This document shows positions 26,617 through 35,916 of a DNA stretch of 64,000 nt, piece after piece (the stretch's first letter is position 1; each line of letters opens with the position of its first letter). Below the pieces are notes generated by a model. The model saw only the letters and a list, made by a program, of their open reading frames with translations. It did no database searches and was not told where the DNA came from. The translations under genes and the position numbers were made by a program. Origin of the DNA: JABDMH01 sp050298535 (GTDB lineage: Bacteria > Bacteroidota > Bacteroidia > Chitinophagales > Saprospiraceae); assembly GCA_050298535.1 (NCBI GenBank), contig JBNKUI010000118.1, forward strand, positions 1-64,000. The letters are read 5' to 3'.

Positions 26617-27819
26617 ATGATTTCAGTGAAGGAGGCAGAGGAGATTCTGGGCACGTCGTTATTGCCAGTTGCTTTGGAAACGGTACCACTTGATCAATCC
26701 CTGGGCCGGGTATTAGCTGAGGAGATAGTCGCCGACCGTGACTTTCCACCCTACCATCGAGTGACCATGGATGGGATCGCCATCAAGGGTTCGATCTACG
26801 AGAAAGGTAAAGCCATCTACAAGATCGAAAAAGTGGTGGCAGCAGGTGAGCCTCAATACAATATTGACGATCAGACATGCTGCGTTGAGATTATGACCGG
26901 CGCAGTACTACCTCAGGGCTTGGACACCGTCATTCGGTATGAAGATGTGACGATAGAAAATGGAGAGGCTACCATTTTAGTTGATAATGTAGAAACTGGA
27001 CAAAATGTACACAGAAAGGGCTCAGATAGAGCACAGGGTCAAGCCATTGTCCCGGTTGGACGGGTGATGGGAGCGGCCGAGATAGCGATTGGTGCCACTG
27101 TAGGTAAGACCCACCTAAAAGTACACAAACTGCCCTCTGTAGTGATTGTGTCTACTGGTGATGAACTCGTGTCCATTGATCAGACGCCGGAACCTCATCA
27201 GATTAGGGCATCGAATGCTTTGATGTTGCAAGCTGCGGTACGATCCATGGGTTTGCCGGTGACGATCCGGCATCTGTCTGATGACCGTGAAGCTGTCAGG
27301 AATGGAGTCAGAGAACTTTTAGATAATTTTCAGGTAATGGTGTTCATAGGAGGGAGCTCTCGCGGTAAATATGACTATATACCAGAGACACTCGAAGAAT
27401 ACGGTGTTTCCCGATATTTCTACAAGGTAAAACAGCGTCCCGGAAAACCCTTTTGGTTTGGTGGGACAGAAGGGGGACGACAGTTTGTCTTTGCCCTTCC
27501 AGGAAACCCTGTTTCGTGTTTTCTATGTATGGAAAAATATTTTAAACCTTGGCTAAAAAATAGTTTAGGCGTAATTCAAAACCCTGAAATTGCTACCTTG
27601 AAGGAGCAGGTTCAATTCAGACCAGCATTGACTTATTTTGCTCCCGTTCGACTGGAATACGTAGGTGGACAATACACCGCGATTCCAATGACTGGTCAGG
27701 GCTCAGGTGATCTTGCTAATCTTGCTGATGCGGATGCCTTCATCCAATTGCCAGAAGATCAACAGACATTCTCTGCAGGTAGCACATATCCAATTATAAA
27801 ATACAGACAGGTGTTATGA
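26617..27819 (+). CDS. moeA: Molybdopterin molybdenumtransferase MoeA
   Basis: A 400-aa enzyme that inserts molybdate into adenylylated molybdopterin. Characteristic segments: DRDFPPYHRVTMDGIAIKG, VEIMTGAVLPQGLDTVIRYE, VSTGDELV, FIGGSSRGKYDYIPETL and FALPGNPVSCF. It starts 12 bp after moaA and overlaps moaC by 4 bp (ATGA). No MogA/MoaB adenylyltransferase is in the window. Confidence 0.93.
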   Translation: MISVKEAEEILGTSLLPVALETVPLDQSLGRVLAEEIVADRDFPPYHRVTMDGIAIKGSIYEKGKAIYKIEKVVAAGEPQYNIDDQTCCVEIMTGAVLPQGLDTVIRYEDVTIENGEATILVDNVETGQNVHRKGSDRAQGQAIVPVGRVMGAAEIAIGATVGKTHLKVHKLPSVVIVSTGDELVSIDQTPEPHQIRASNALMLQAAVRSMGLPVTIRHLSDDREAVRNGVRELLDNFQVMVFIGGSSRGKYDYIPETLEEYGVSRYFYKVKQRPGKPFWFGGTEGGRQFVFALPGNPVSCFLCMEKYFKPWLKNSLGVIQNPEIATLKEQVQFRPALTYFAPVRLEYVGGQYTAIPMTGQGSGDLANLADADAFIQLPEDQQTFSAGSTYPIIKYRQVL

Positions 27820-28295
27820 GCAATTCCTTTAGCCACTTAGATGCAAATGACAATCCCAGCATGGTCGATGTGGGTGATAAGAAAGTGACAAAGCGCACAG
27901 CGACAGCACGTGCTCTGGTCTTCCTTCCAAAAGAAGTAATGCAGCATCTGGAAGGAGAAGATATGCAGACTAAGAAAGGTCCTGTGTTTCAAACGGCTAT
28001 TCTGGCGGGTATCATGGGGGCTAAGAAAACCAGTGATTTAATACCTCTTTGCCATCCGCTGGGATTAAATAAATGTAAAGTCGACATCGTGCTAGTTGAC
28101 CAAAATCATATTCAGATTGATTGTACAGCCACGGTGGATGGAAAGACAGGAGTAGAAATGGAAGCCCTTACCGGGGCCTCAATAGCGGCACTGACCGTGT
28201 ATGATATGTGTAAGGCATTTACCCATGATATGAGAATTGTAGAGGTGAAATTAATGTCAAAGAAGGGTGGGAAGCGAGACTTTTCACGACCGTGA
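27816..28295 (+). CDS. moaC: Cyclic pyranopterin monophosphate synthase MoaC
   Basis: A 159-aa enzyme that converts the MoaA product to cPMP. MVDVGDKKVTKRTATARA, IPLCHPLGLNKCKVDI and GVEMEALTGASIAALTVYDMCKA are family hallmarks and include the active-site residues. ATGA overlap with moeA and GTGA overlap with mobA indicate translational coupling. Confidence 0.95.
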   Translation: MSNSFSHLDANDNPSMVDVGDKKVTKRTATARALVFLPKEVMQHLEGEDMQTKKGPVFQTAILAGIMGAKKTSDLIPLCHPLGLNKCKVDIVLVDQNHIQIDCTATVDGKTGVEMEALTGASIAALTVYDMCKAFTHDMRIVEVKLMSKKGGKRDFSRP

Positions 28296-28858
28296 AAAAT
28301 CCACTTCACGGGTTGATCCTCATGGGTGGGAAGAGCCGTCGTATGGGGATAGACAAATCGACTATACAACTGCAGGGTATCACGCAAATGGAACGATGTG
28401 TTCAAACCCTTTCACCATTTGTTTCCCAAGTTTTTATTTCTAAGCGCAAAGACCAGGACATCTCTGTGGAGGGGACCTATGTAATTGACGATGCATACTA
28501 TAACGCGGGTCCCATGGGAGGAATATTGACTGCTATGGAAAAATATCCCAATTACGCCTGGTTAGTCTGTGCCGTAGATTTACCTAAAATTGGCGACCGA
28601 ACCGTGCAGGAACTTCTTGAGCAATTCGAACCACACTACCAGGTGATCGTGCCCACCGTTGATGGAAATACTCTTGAGCCAACCTTTGCGCTGTATAACA
28701 CAGGAATACTATCCCTTTTTCAATCAGCTTTTAGGAGAGATCAATTGGGCCTGCAAAAGATTCTGAGTGAATCAAATTGTAAGATTTACAGTACAAAATA
28801 TCCTCAGGATTTCTTTAATATGAATACACCTGACGACCTGCAGAATTTAAAAGAGTAG
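28292..28858 (+). CDS. mobA: Molybdenum cofactor guanylyltransferase MobA-like
   Basis: A 188-aa nucleotidyltransferase that adds GMP to Mo-molybdopterin. The N-terminal LILMGGKSRRMGIDKS is the GTP-binding signature and LVCAVDLPKIG holds the metal-binding Asp. The GTG start overlaps the moaC stop. A bis-MGD type cofactor is therefore likely in this organism. It is convergent with moaE, 5 bp between the ends. Confidence 0.88.
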   Translation: MKNPLHGLILMGGKSRRMGIDKSTIQLQGITQMERCVQTLSPFVSQVFISKRKDQDISVEGTYVIDDAYYNAGPMGGILTAMEKYPNYAWLVCAVDLPKIGDRTVQELLEQFEPHYQVIVPTVDGNTLEPTFALYNTGILSLFQSAFRRDQLGLQKILSESNCKIYSTKYPQDFFNMNTPDDLQNLKE

Positions 28859-28863
28859 GTTTC

Positions 28864-29283
28864 CTATGGATGCGCTGCTACCCAAACTTCCCCATCTTCA
28901 AATCGTTCCTTCTTCCAGATAGGTACAGTTTCCTTAAGTGTATCAATGGCATATTGACAAGCTTCAAAAGCAGCTGCCCGATGCGGAGTAGATACCGCAA
29001 TGATGACAGCAATGCCTGAGATATCTAGGTCTCCTACCCGGTGGTGCATGCTGATCTTTTTCGCATACCAACGATCTCTGATCGTATCAGCAATTTTTTG
29101 CATTTCCTTGATCGCCATGGGCTCATAGGCTTCAAATGTCAGACCTTGCACCTTTTTACCGGAGGTTGCGTTTCGAACTGTGCCTACGAAAACTGCAATG
29201 CCACCACAAGCGGGGTCTGTCACATAGTCGGTGCAAAATTGCACATCAAGATCTGTATGTCGAATTTCGATATTTGTTGACAT
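28864..29283 (-). CDS. moaE: Molybdopterin synthase catalytic subunit MoaE
   Basis: A 139-aa large subunit that transfers sulfur from MoaD to cPMP. Conserved segments: GGIAVFVGTVRN, LTFEAYEPMA and HRVGDLDISGIAVIIAVSTPHRAAAFEACQYAID, with the basic active-site region KETVPIWKKERF. It follows moaD by 11 bp on the minus strand, against the rest of the Moco genes. Confidence 0.93.
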   Translation of the reverse strand: MSTNIEIRHTDLDVQFCTDYVTDPACGGIAVFVGTVRNATSGKKVQGLTFEAYEPMAIKEMQKIADTIRDRWYAKKISMHHRVGDLDISGIAVIIAVSTPHRAAAFEACQYAIDTLKETVPIWKKERFEDGEVWVAAHP

Positions 29284-29294
29284 TAGGACTGGTT

Positions 29295-29537
29295 TTATCC
29301 ACCACTTACGGGCGGAATGATGACTACCTCATCTTGTGGCGATAAGCTCCTGCTATCCTCCACATAATTTTGATTGACGGCTATAGAAAGTGAACGCAAC
29401 TTTTCAAAATCCGGAAATCGTTGTACCAGATGATTTTTCAGGTCTTCGACCGAAGCAGTATCTGGCAACTCAAGACTTAGCTGTCGACTGCCTAAAATTT
29501 CCTTCGCTATACCAAAGGCTAGAACTTTGATCTGCAT
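29295..29537 (-). CDS. moaD: Molybdopterin synthase sulfur carrier MoaD
   Basis: An 80-aa ubiquitin-fold protein that ends in Gly-Gly (VIIPPVSGG), the site of thiocarboxylate formation. The start is IKVLAFGIAKEILGSRQL and the acidic SPQDEVVIIPP precedes the tail, as usual. It forms a two-gene unit with moaE. The divergent galK starts about 100 bp away. Confidence 0.93.
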   Translation of the reverse strand: MQIKVLAFGIAKEILGSRQLSLELPDTASVEDLKNHLVQRFPDFEKLRSLSIAVNQNYVEDSRSLSPQDEVVIIPPVSGG

Positions 29538-29634
29538 ATATTGTAGTCCAATTATTCTGTATAAAAGTAACGTAATTTAGAGAGTGGGGTTCATTATGCT
29601 GATGGCTGCTTTCTGAGAATTGACATTTCCGCAC

Positions 29635-30783
29635 ATGTCTCACAAAATCGAGCAATTAAAGGAGGTTTTTCAAAATAGATTTGAGACCCGACCCACTCTT
29701 CTAAAAGCCCCGGGCAGGATCAATATCATGGGTGAGCACATAGACTATAATGATGGGTTGGTACTTCCGATGTCTATTGATCGGTCTATTTATATGGCGA
29801 TTGGTCCTAGCGGAGGGGACAAATCAGTAGTCATTGCGATGGATAACGAAGGTGAAGAGGTACATTTTGAAGATCCCATGTCAGTTGATCATAAGGGGTG
29901 GCGCGGATATGTGCTGGGGGTCATCAATGAGTTTAGGCTTCGTTATAAAAGACAGCAGGGTGTGCATATTGTGTTCACCGGAGATATCCCGCAAGGTTCG
30001 GGACTTTCATCTTCTGCAGCATTGGAAGTTGCTACCGCAATGGCCCTAAGTCATCAGTTGGATGTAGAACTATCTGATCTGGAAATGGCATTACTTTGTC
30101 AGTATGTAGAACATGAGTATGTGGGAACCCGCTGTGGTCTTATGGATCAGTATGCAAGTGTTTTTGGCAGTGAGCAGGCAGCCATACTCCTGGACTGCCA
30201 GACCGATAGACATTCGATGATACCAGTGCATCTAGACGAATACCGGTTCCTCCTCTTAAACACAGGTGTTCATCATGCTCTTGCTGAATCGGGATATAAT
30301 GAGCGGAGGGCAAATTGTGAGCGAAGTCTTTCAATTTTGCAAGAAGATCATGGTGTTGACTCCTTCAGAATGGTAAGGAAGGAGATGATTGAGGCTTCAA
30401 AAAATCGAATGACCAGGGAGATGGAACGTCAATCCCATTATGTAGTCGAAGAAATTTCCAGAGTAAAGAAGGCAGTTGAGGCGATTCAATCCAGTGATTT
30501 GACGGCTTTGGGCAGGCTCATGTATGAGAGTCATAATGGCCTGTCAGCCGATTACCAGGTGAGTTGTGCTGAACTCGATTTTCTAGTGGATTTGGTACGA
30601 GAAAGACCTGGCGTACTGGGTGCCCGTATGATGGGTGGAGGTTTCGGAGGATGCACCCTTAATCTCATCCACAGAGATCAGATAGATTCGATCATCGAAC
30701 TTGCCCGGAATGCCTATCAGGAAAAGTTTGATCTGGACCTCAAACCTATTCGGGTCCGTAGCGGATCCCGTTCGATCATATGA
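29635..30783 (+). CDS. galK: Galactokinase
   Basis: A 382-aa GHMP kinase that phosphorylates galactose. I use the ATG at 29635 rather than a TTG five codons upstream. Motifs: APGRINIMGEHIDYNDG (galactokinase signature), the GHMP loop GDIPQGSGLSSSAALEVA and the C-terminal GARMMGGGFGGCTL. No galT, galE or galM is in the window, so the Leloir genes are dispersed. It is convergent with cimA, 10 bp apart. Confidence 0.93.
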   Translation: MSHKIEQLKEVFQNRFETRPTLLKAPGRINIMGEHIDYNDGLVLPMSIDRSIYMAIGPSGGDKSVVIAMDNEGEEVHFEDPMSVDHKGWRGYVLGVINEFRLRYKRQQGVHIVFTGDIPQGSGLSSSAALEVATAMALSHQLDVELSDLEMALLCQYVEHEYVGTRCGLMDQYASVFGSEQAAILLDCQTDRHSMIPVHLDEYRFLLLNTGVHHALAESGYNERRANCERSLSILQEDHGVDSFRMVRKEMIEASKNRMTREMERQSHYVVEEISRVKKAVEAIQSSDLTALGRLMYESHNGLSADYQVSCAELDFLVDLVRERPGVLGARMMGGGFGGCTLNLIHRDQIDSIIELARNAYQEKFDLDLKPIRVRSGSRSII

Positions 30784-30793
30784 TATCCCGGCT

Positions 30794-32386
30794 CTATCCT
30801 TCCTTTATCAGCTTGTACCGGAAGGAATCACAGAGAGCCTGATAACTAGCTTCAATAATACTGCCATCAGCACCGCACGTCCACCATACCTCATCGTCAT
30901 CGCTTGATTTCATGAGTACCTGTACAATCGAGTCAGTACCTGCTCCTGTCTGGGTAATGCGGACCTTATAGTCGATGAGGTTTACATTGCGTAATGCAGG
31001 GAAATGCTGACCAAATGCCTGTCGCATCGCATGGTCGAGGGCTCCCACCGGTCCGGATGATTCAGAGATGGTCATTTTCATATCCTCATCACTGGCCATG
31101 CGATCCTTTAGACGAAGCTTTACAACCGCTTCACTGATATTCGTATTGCTATCCCGCACCATTTCAGAAATTGTACGATAACTTACCAAATCAAAATCAT
31201 CCGTTAGATTGTGAAAGTGCTGATAAAGAAGCACGACAAAGGATGCATCGGCACTTTCGTACTCATAGCCCTTGTTTTCCAGCTCCTTGATCTTGGCAAG
31301 AAATGAGCGCATCTCAGCGGATTTTTCTTCCAGATCAATACCTAGTTGTTTCGCTTTCAGCGCCACACTGCTGCTACCCGACATATCAGACATGAGAATG
31401 CGTCGTTTATTGCCGACTAACTCGGGTTCCATATGCTCGTAGCTGTGTGAGACTTTCTTGGCCGCATTGGCATGGACGCCTCCCTTATGCGCAAAGGCGC
31501 TGATTCCAACATAAGGCTCTTTCTTGTTGGGTGTGATATTGGCCAACTTGTCGACATCGATTGAAAAGTCACGCAGTTGGGACATATGATCACGGCAATT
31601 TAGTTCAAAGCCCAGCTTGAAATGTAGATTGGGTAGAATGGTGGTCAGGTTTGCATTTCCAACACGTTCACCATAACCGTTGATCGTACCCTGCACCATA
31701 GTGGCACCGGCTTCAATTCCTGAGAGAGAAAGAGCCACTCCTAATCCACAATCATTGTGGCAATGCACACCTACCGGCGTATCGGCAAATTTTGCATCAA
31801 CTTCCTTGACAATCTTGATAAATTCCTGAATTTGCGTACCTCCATTGGTGTCGCATAGTACTATGTATTCAGCACCCCCTTCAACGGCAGCCTGAAGGGT
31901 CTTCATTGCATATTCTTTGTTGGCTTTGTAGCCGTCAAAAAAGTGCTCAGCATCATAGATGACTTCTCGACCGGCTCCCTTTAAAAATGCGATGGATTCC
32001 TGGATCATTTTTAGGTTTTCCTCCAGGGTTGTTTTAAGCACATCGGTGACATGAAGTGTCCAGGATTTTCCAAAAATGGTGACTACTGGAGTGTTGGCTT
32101 CCAATAACTGTTGGAGCTGCGGATCATCTTCCGCCTCAAGAGATGCCCGACGTGTGGATCCGAAGGCAGCAAGCTTTGCATGTGTGAACTTGATGTCTTT
32201 AGCAAGTTCAAAAAAACCCATGTCACGGGGATTCGATCCTGGCCATCCTCCCTCAATGTAATCAATGCCAAAGGCATCCATTTTCCTGGCTAACAGCACT
32301 TTATCTTCAGCTGAGAAAGATATTCCTTCTCCCTGGGTACCATCTCGCAGCGTCGTATCGTACACCAGTACTTTGGTCTTTTTCAT
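30794..32386 (-). CDS. cimA: (R)-citramalate synthase
   Basis: A 530-aa enzyme of the isopropylmalate/homocitrate synthase family that condenses pyruvate with acetyl-CoA, starting the threonine-independent isoleucine route. The start YDTTLRDGTQGEGISFS, the GGWPGSNPRD segment and HCHNDCGLGVA are diagnostic; length and the C-terminal regulatory domain (NVNLIDYKVRITQTGAGTDS) favour the CimA type over LeuA. A single gene with no other branched-chain genes beside it. Confidence 0.92.
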   Translation of the reverse strand: MKKTKVLVYDTTLRDGTQGEGISFSAEDKVLLARKMDAFGIDYIEGGWPGSNPRDMGFFELAKDIKFTHAKLAAFGSTRRASLEAEDDPQLQQLLEANTPVVTIFGKSWTLHVTDVLKTTLEENLKMIQESIAFLKGAGREVIYDAEHFFDGYKANKEYAMKTLQAAVEGGAEYIVLCDTNGGTQIQEFIKIVKEVDAKFADTPVGVHCHNDCGLGVALSLSGIEAGATMVQGTINGYGERVGNANLTTILPNLHFKLGFELNCRDHMSQLRDFSIDVDKLANITPNKKEPYVGISAFAHKGGVHANAAKKVSHSYEHMEPELVGNKRRILMSDMSGSSSVALKAKQLGIDLEEKSAEMRSFLAKIKELENKGYEYESADASFVVLLYQHFHNLTDDFDLVSYRTISEMVRDSNTNISEAVVKLRLKDRMASDEDMKMTISESSGPVGALDHAMRQAFGQHFPALRNVNLIDYKVRITQTGAGTDSIVQVLMKSSDDDEVWWTCGADGSIIEASYQALCDSFRYKLIKEG

Positions 32387-32469
32387 TTTTTCTCCCGTGT
32401 CTTTTAAAAATGACTGCCGAAGTTATTGAATATATTTAAACTATCAGTCGTGCGGGTGACTGATATCAC

Positions 32470-33357
32470 TCAATGGTCTTCTGCTTTCTCTCCAGCCGTT
32501 ACTTCGATTGCCAGATGATCATCCTGGGTAGGTAGGAGGCAAGTGGCATAGTCTGTGAAAAGACAGGGAGGATTGTATGACTTGTTGAAATCGATCTGGG
32601 TGAGACCATTTTCATCTTCATGGGGAATGTAAACATATCTGCCTCCACCATAGGTTTCTAATCCATTGGTTTCATCAGAAAAGATCACAAAGTACGTTGA
32701 ATCGTCTCCTGGTAAGGTTCGCAATTTAAAATCCCGCCCATCCAATTGAAACCTGATATAACCCGTGGGCTGGATTGTAATTTTCATACCCAGTACATTA
32801 TCGATTGTTACGGATTCGCTACTATCGGCAGGAACAAACTTTGCGGAGACATTCCATCGGGTATCAATGGGGTAGTATGCTATTGTATCGAAGGATTGTA
32901 GAATGGGTTTTTCTGTATCCCAAATTCGGAAGCCAACCTTTCCACCGCGTTCGAGTAAATGCCAATGATATCTTCCACAAGAAAACATACCACTGTCAAT
33001 GATATCAGACCTAGCTATTCTCACCTGTTTGATCGGTTGCTGATCATATCGCACCTCCACTCCCTCATTAACTGCGACGATAACCGAATCAGTGGTTAAA
33101 GTTCCTGTACCGATATGTGCAGGAGCATGCTCAGGGAATCGAAGTGGCTGATCCATGGCACTACCGAATTGGACCGTCTTTTCTTCTTCTAACCAGTCCA
33201 GACCGGCGAGTGACAACCAACCAATAGGTTGCTTCAGTCGATCCACCCGGCCATTATGCCATTCCTTAACTTGTTTTTTGTGGTGATCTTGAGCATAAAC
33301 CGTGAGAACATGACTCACGAAAAGTACTAAGCTGAGATAGCGTACAAGCTTTTTCAT
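32470..33357 (-). CDS. Exported DUF1684 family protein
   Basis: A 295-aa protein with a signal peptide (LVRYLSLVLFVSHVLTVYAQ). DUF1684 pattern: the opening IGWLSLAGLDWLEEEKTVQFGS, the middle YPIDTRWNVSAKF, and the ending GGGRYVYIPHEDENGLTQIDFNKSYNPPC. The function of the family is unknown; it is widespread in Bacteroidota and exported. It is followed on the same strand by nothing within 80 bp, and preceded by a small lipoprotein gene. Confidence 0.82.
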   Translation of the reverse strand: MKKLVRYLSLVLFVSHVLTVYAQDHHKKQVKEWHNGRVDRLKQPIGWLSLAGLDWLEEEKTVQFGSAMDQPLRFPEHAPAHIGTGTLTTDSVIVAVNEGVEVRYDQQPIKQVRIARSDIIDSGMFSCGRYHWHLLERGGKVGFRIWDTEKPILQSFDTIAYYPIDTRWNVSAKFVPADSSESVTIDNVLGMKITIQPTGYIRFQLDGRDFKLRTLPGDDSTYFVIFSDETNGLETYGGGRYVYIPHEDENGLTQIDFNKSYNPPCLFTDYATCLLPTQDDHLAIEVTAGEKAEDH

Positions 33358-33397
33358 ACCTACTTTATTATACTGGAAGCTAAATTAGTGATTTGAC

Positions 33398-33775
33398 CTA
33401 TTCTTCTCCCACGTAGAGAATAGTATCTACTTGAAGGTTTCGAAGGTCAAAGCGTAGATCGATATTTCCCAGTACCAATTCACGTATTTCCTCATCATAT
33501 CCGGTACCCAGAAACCAATGGTGCCCTAGTGGAAAATCATTCCAGCATACTCGCCCATTTTCATCGGAGACTAATTCAAGGTCAAATTGATCCAAAGGTT
33601 CATAGCCGGGAAATTCCTCTGTGTTGAGCTTCACATAGATGGTAATATTGGGTATGATTTTTTCGTGGTGTTGTGTCGTGAAGCACAGCCGGGTCCTCTG
33701 AATATCTGCAGATGGAACACACCCACCAAGGAGTAGCACAACCAATAATATTGCAGATAAGAACTTCTTGTTCAT
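33398..33775 (-). CDS. Small lipoprotein of unknown function
   Basis: A 125-aa protein with a lipoprotein signal (MNKKFLSAILLVVLLLGGC, lipobox LLGGC). The mature part looks like a small beta-sandwich (ITIYVKLNTEEFPGYEPLD, GRVCWNDFPLGHHWFLG), somewhat like a carboxypeptidase-regulatory or transthyretin-like fold. I do not recognise a family. It lies 40 bp upstream of the DUF1684 gene in the same direction. Confidence 0.65.
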   Translation of the reverse strand: MNKKFLSAILLVVLLLGGCVPSADIQRTRLCFTTQHHEKIIPNITIYVKLNTEEFPGYEPLDQFDLELVSDENGRVCWNDFPLGHHWFLGTGYDEEIRELVLGNIDLRFDLRNLQVDTILYVGEE

Positions 33776-33887
33776 ATTTCAAATTAACGATCAAATTGAA
33801 AGAAAGGTTTTCTAAATGATCAATCTCATTATTCCGATTTTCTATTTTCTCACCTAACTTTAGTGGTGGTCATTAAAACCGAAATAT

Positions 33888-34922
33888 ATGTCAGGGAGGA
33901 TGCATGCCATAGTATATAGAGCTTTTGGTGAAAAGCCTGTCGTAGCTTCTCTTGATATCCCATCCATATCGGAAAGCAGTGTCTTGTTGAAGGTGATAGC
34001 TACCGGCATTTGTCGCAGTGACTGGCATGGATGGATGGGACATGATGATACTATTGATCTCCCACATGTGCCTGGCCATGAATTTGCCGGTGAGATTTTG
34101 TCAGTTGGTGCACAGGTAAGTAAATGGAAGGCAGGTGATCGTGTAACAGCACCATTTGTTCAGGCGTGTGGGAGATGCTCATACTGCGATCGTGACGATC
34201 ATCAGGTCTGTGAAAACCAGGAGCAGGCTGGTTTTACCTATCATGGATCTTTTGCTGAGTACATGGAGATTAAAAATGCGGATGCAAATCTGGTTCGACT
34301 GCCGGAGTCCATGTCATACGAAGTAGCGGCTGTGCTTGGTTGCCGATTTGGCACCTCATTTCGGGCATTGGTAGATCAGGCCAGGTTGTCTTCAGGACAA
34401 AAATTGGCCATCTACGGCGCTGGTGGAGTGGGTCTGTCTGCCATCTATATAGCGAAAGCTCTGGGTGCAGAAGTCCATGTGATGGATTTCAATCCAGAGG
34501 CCCTCGATCTGGCTCAAAAGGCGGGTGCTGATTATTGCTATCAGTCTGTCACGGATATGATAAGATCCACAGGGGGTAAGATGCAGGTGGCGATGGATGC
34601 CATTGGTAATGCCGATATGCTAACTCATAGCCACACCATTCTCGATCGCAGGGGTAAACATATTCAGGTAGGATTGGTGGCTCAGGACCAACCTTTAGCC
34701 TTCAGTCTTTCCAGGCTTATTGCATACGAATTCGAATTGATTGGTAGTCATGGGATACAGGCATTCCGATACCAGGCGATGATTGATTTTGTATTGGATA
34801 AAAAGCTACCCCTGGATTCCATGATCGTGCAGAAATTTTCCCTGAGTGAAGGGGCGAATTTCCTCATGAAAATGGGCAAAAACCAACACGCTGGTGTTTC
34901 CGTCATATTACCTGCCCTATAG
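33888..34922 (+). CDS. Zinc-dependent alcohol dehydrogenase
   Basis: A 344-aa medium-chain dehydrogenase. Catalytic zinc ligands are C42 (TGICRSD) and H64-E65 (PGHEFAGE). The structural zinc site has all four cysteines (C94, C97, C100, C108). The Rossmann motif is GAGGVGLSAIYIAKALGA. It oxidises a primary or secondary alcohol with NAD(P); the substrate cannot be told. Its end overlaps the convergent TolB-like lipoprotein gene by 6 bp. Confidence 0.9.
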   Translation: MSGRMHAIVYRAFGEKPVVASLDIPSISESSVLLKVIATGICRSDWHGWMGHDDTIDLPHVPGHEFAGEILSVGAQVSKWKAGDRVTAPFVQACGRCSYCDRDDHQVCENQEQAGFTYHGSFAEYMEIKNADANLVRLPESMSYEVAAVLGCRFGTSFRALVDQARLSSGQKLAIYGAGGVGLSAIYIAKALGAEVHVMDFNPEALDLAQKAGADYCYQSVTDMIRSTGGKMQVAMDAIGNADMLTHSHTILDRRGKHIQVGLVAQDQPLAFSLSRLIAYEFELIGSHGIQAFRYQAMIDFVLDKKLPLDSMIVQKFSLSEGANFLMKMGKNQHAGVSVILPAL

Positions 34923-35864
34923 CGACGCTGAAGCCTTAACTTGCACAAAAACAGGGGCTTGCTGAGGGGTTGGATTTGAAGTGATTCTCAGAACCTTGTT
35001 GTCGCCTGCGGGTCTTATATAAATATTATAGGTGCCATCATCTACTCTGCGAGCTCCAAAAGTTAGCCACTTGCCATCCGTACTCCAGCTGTGCCAACCT
35101 TCACTAAGTGTATCTGAGGCAGCTACCACTTCTTGGATTCCTTTCGGATCGATAGATTTTATGTCATAATTATCGCCAGACCAGGACATGTAGGAAATCA
35201 TTTTCTGGGCGGAGTTCCACCGGGGAGGACCGGCATGATAGTGCTCTCTTCCTATCGAATCAACTACATGATTAGAGGTCAGTTGTCTTAGATTTTGTCC
35301 ATCAACATCTATTGTCCAGATTTCATCAACACCAGACCGGGTACTCCTAAAAGCTATTTGAGAGTCATCATTAATGAAGCATGGATCATTTATGTCATAA
35401 TCTTCAGAAGATAGCAGTGTGGAGATCAGGTAGCCTTCATCATCAATGAGGATGAGACTCTTGCGATTGCCAGTTTGCTGACAGATGATCAGTTCCTTTC
35501 CGTCTTTCCTACTATCAATCCAGGAGTCGGCCACTCTGGATAAATAGATTTTGCGAATTTCCATTGTGCTGCTGTTGAGTTCGTACAGAAAGTACATGCC
35601 TCGTGTCGTATCCCGGTCAGACACGAAGTAGATTCTATCGCCCTCACTGTGATAAACCCAATCCACTGAGGGATGATTGGTTAGATTTTGAGGATCAGAA
35701 CCATCGGCGTTCATTAAATAAACGTCATAGTTTTGGGTGGTAGAGTCAACAAGAACATTGTAGGCGATCTTCAGGTCAGGAGGTATTTGTGTATGCTGGT
35801 TTTGAGGCTCACATCCCCACGAAAAGTAAGCAATAATTAAGCTGAAAACTAAATTTTTGACCAT
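34917..35864 (-). CDS. TolB-like beta-propeller lipoprotein (PD40 repeats)
   Basis: A 315-aa protein with a lipoprotein signal (LVFSLIIAYFSWGC). At least four WD40-like PD40 repeats are visible (YLMNADGSDPQNLTNHPSVDW, IWTIDVDGQNLRQLTSNHV, IKSIDPKGIQEVVAASD, IYIRPAGDNKVLRITSN), so a six-bladed propeller similar to TolB or the DPP-type propeller. It should be attached to the periplasmic face of a membrane. No Tol-Pal genes are nearby, and the role is unknown. Confidence 0.75.
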   Translation of the reverse strand: MVKNLVFSLIIAYFSWGCEPQNQHTQIPPDLKIAYNVLVDSTTQNYDVYLMNADGSDPQNLTNHPSVDWVYHSEGDRIYFVSDRDTTRGMYFLYELNSSTMEIRKIYLSRVADSWIDSRKDGKELIICQQTGNRKSLILIDDEGYLISTLLSSEDYDINDPCFINDDSQIAFRSTRSGVDEIWTIDVDGQNLRQLTSNHVVDSIGREHYHAGPPRWNSAQKMISYMSWSGDNYDIKSIDPKGIQEVVAASDTLSEGWHSWSTDGKWLTFGARRVDDGTYNIYIRPAGDNKVLRITSNPTPQQAPVFVQVKASASL

Positions 35865-35916
35865 TGCGAGAAGCCTAAATCCCTGAAAGTAAGGTATATA
35901 AAAATAGTGAGAGATA

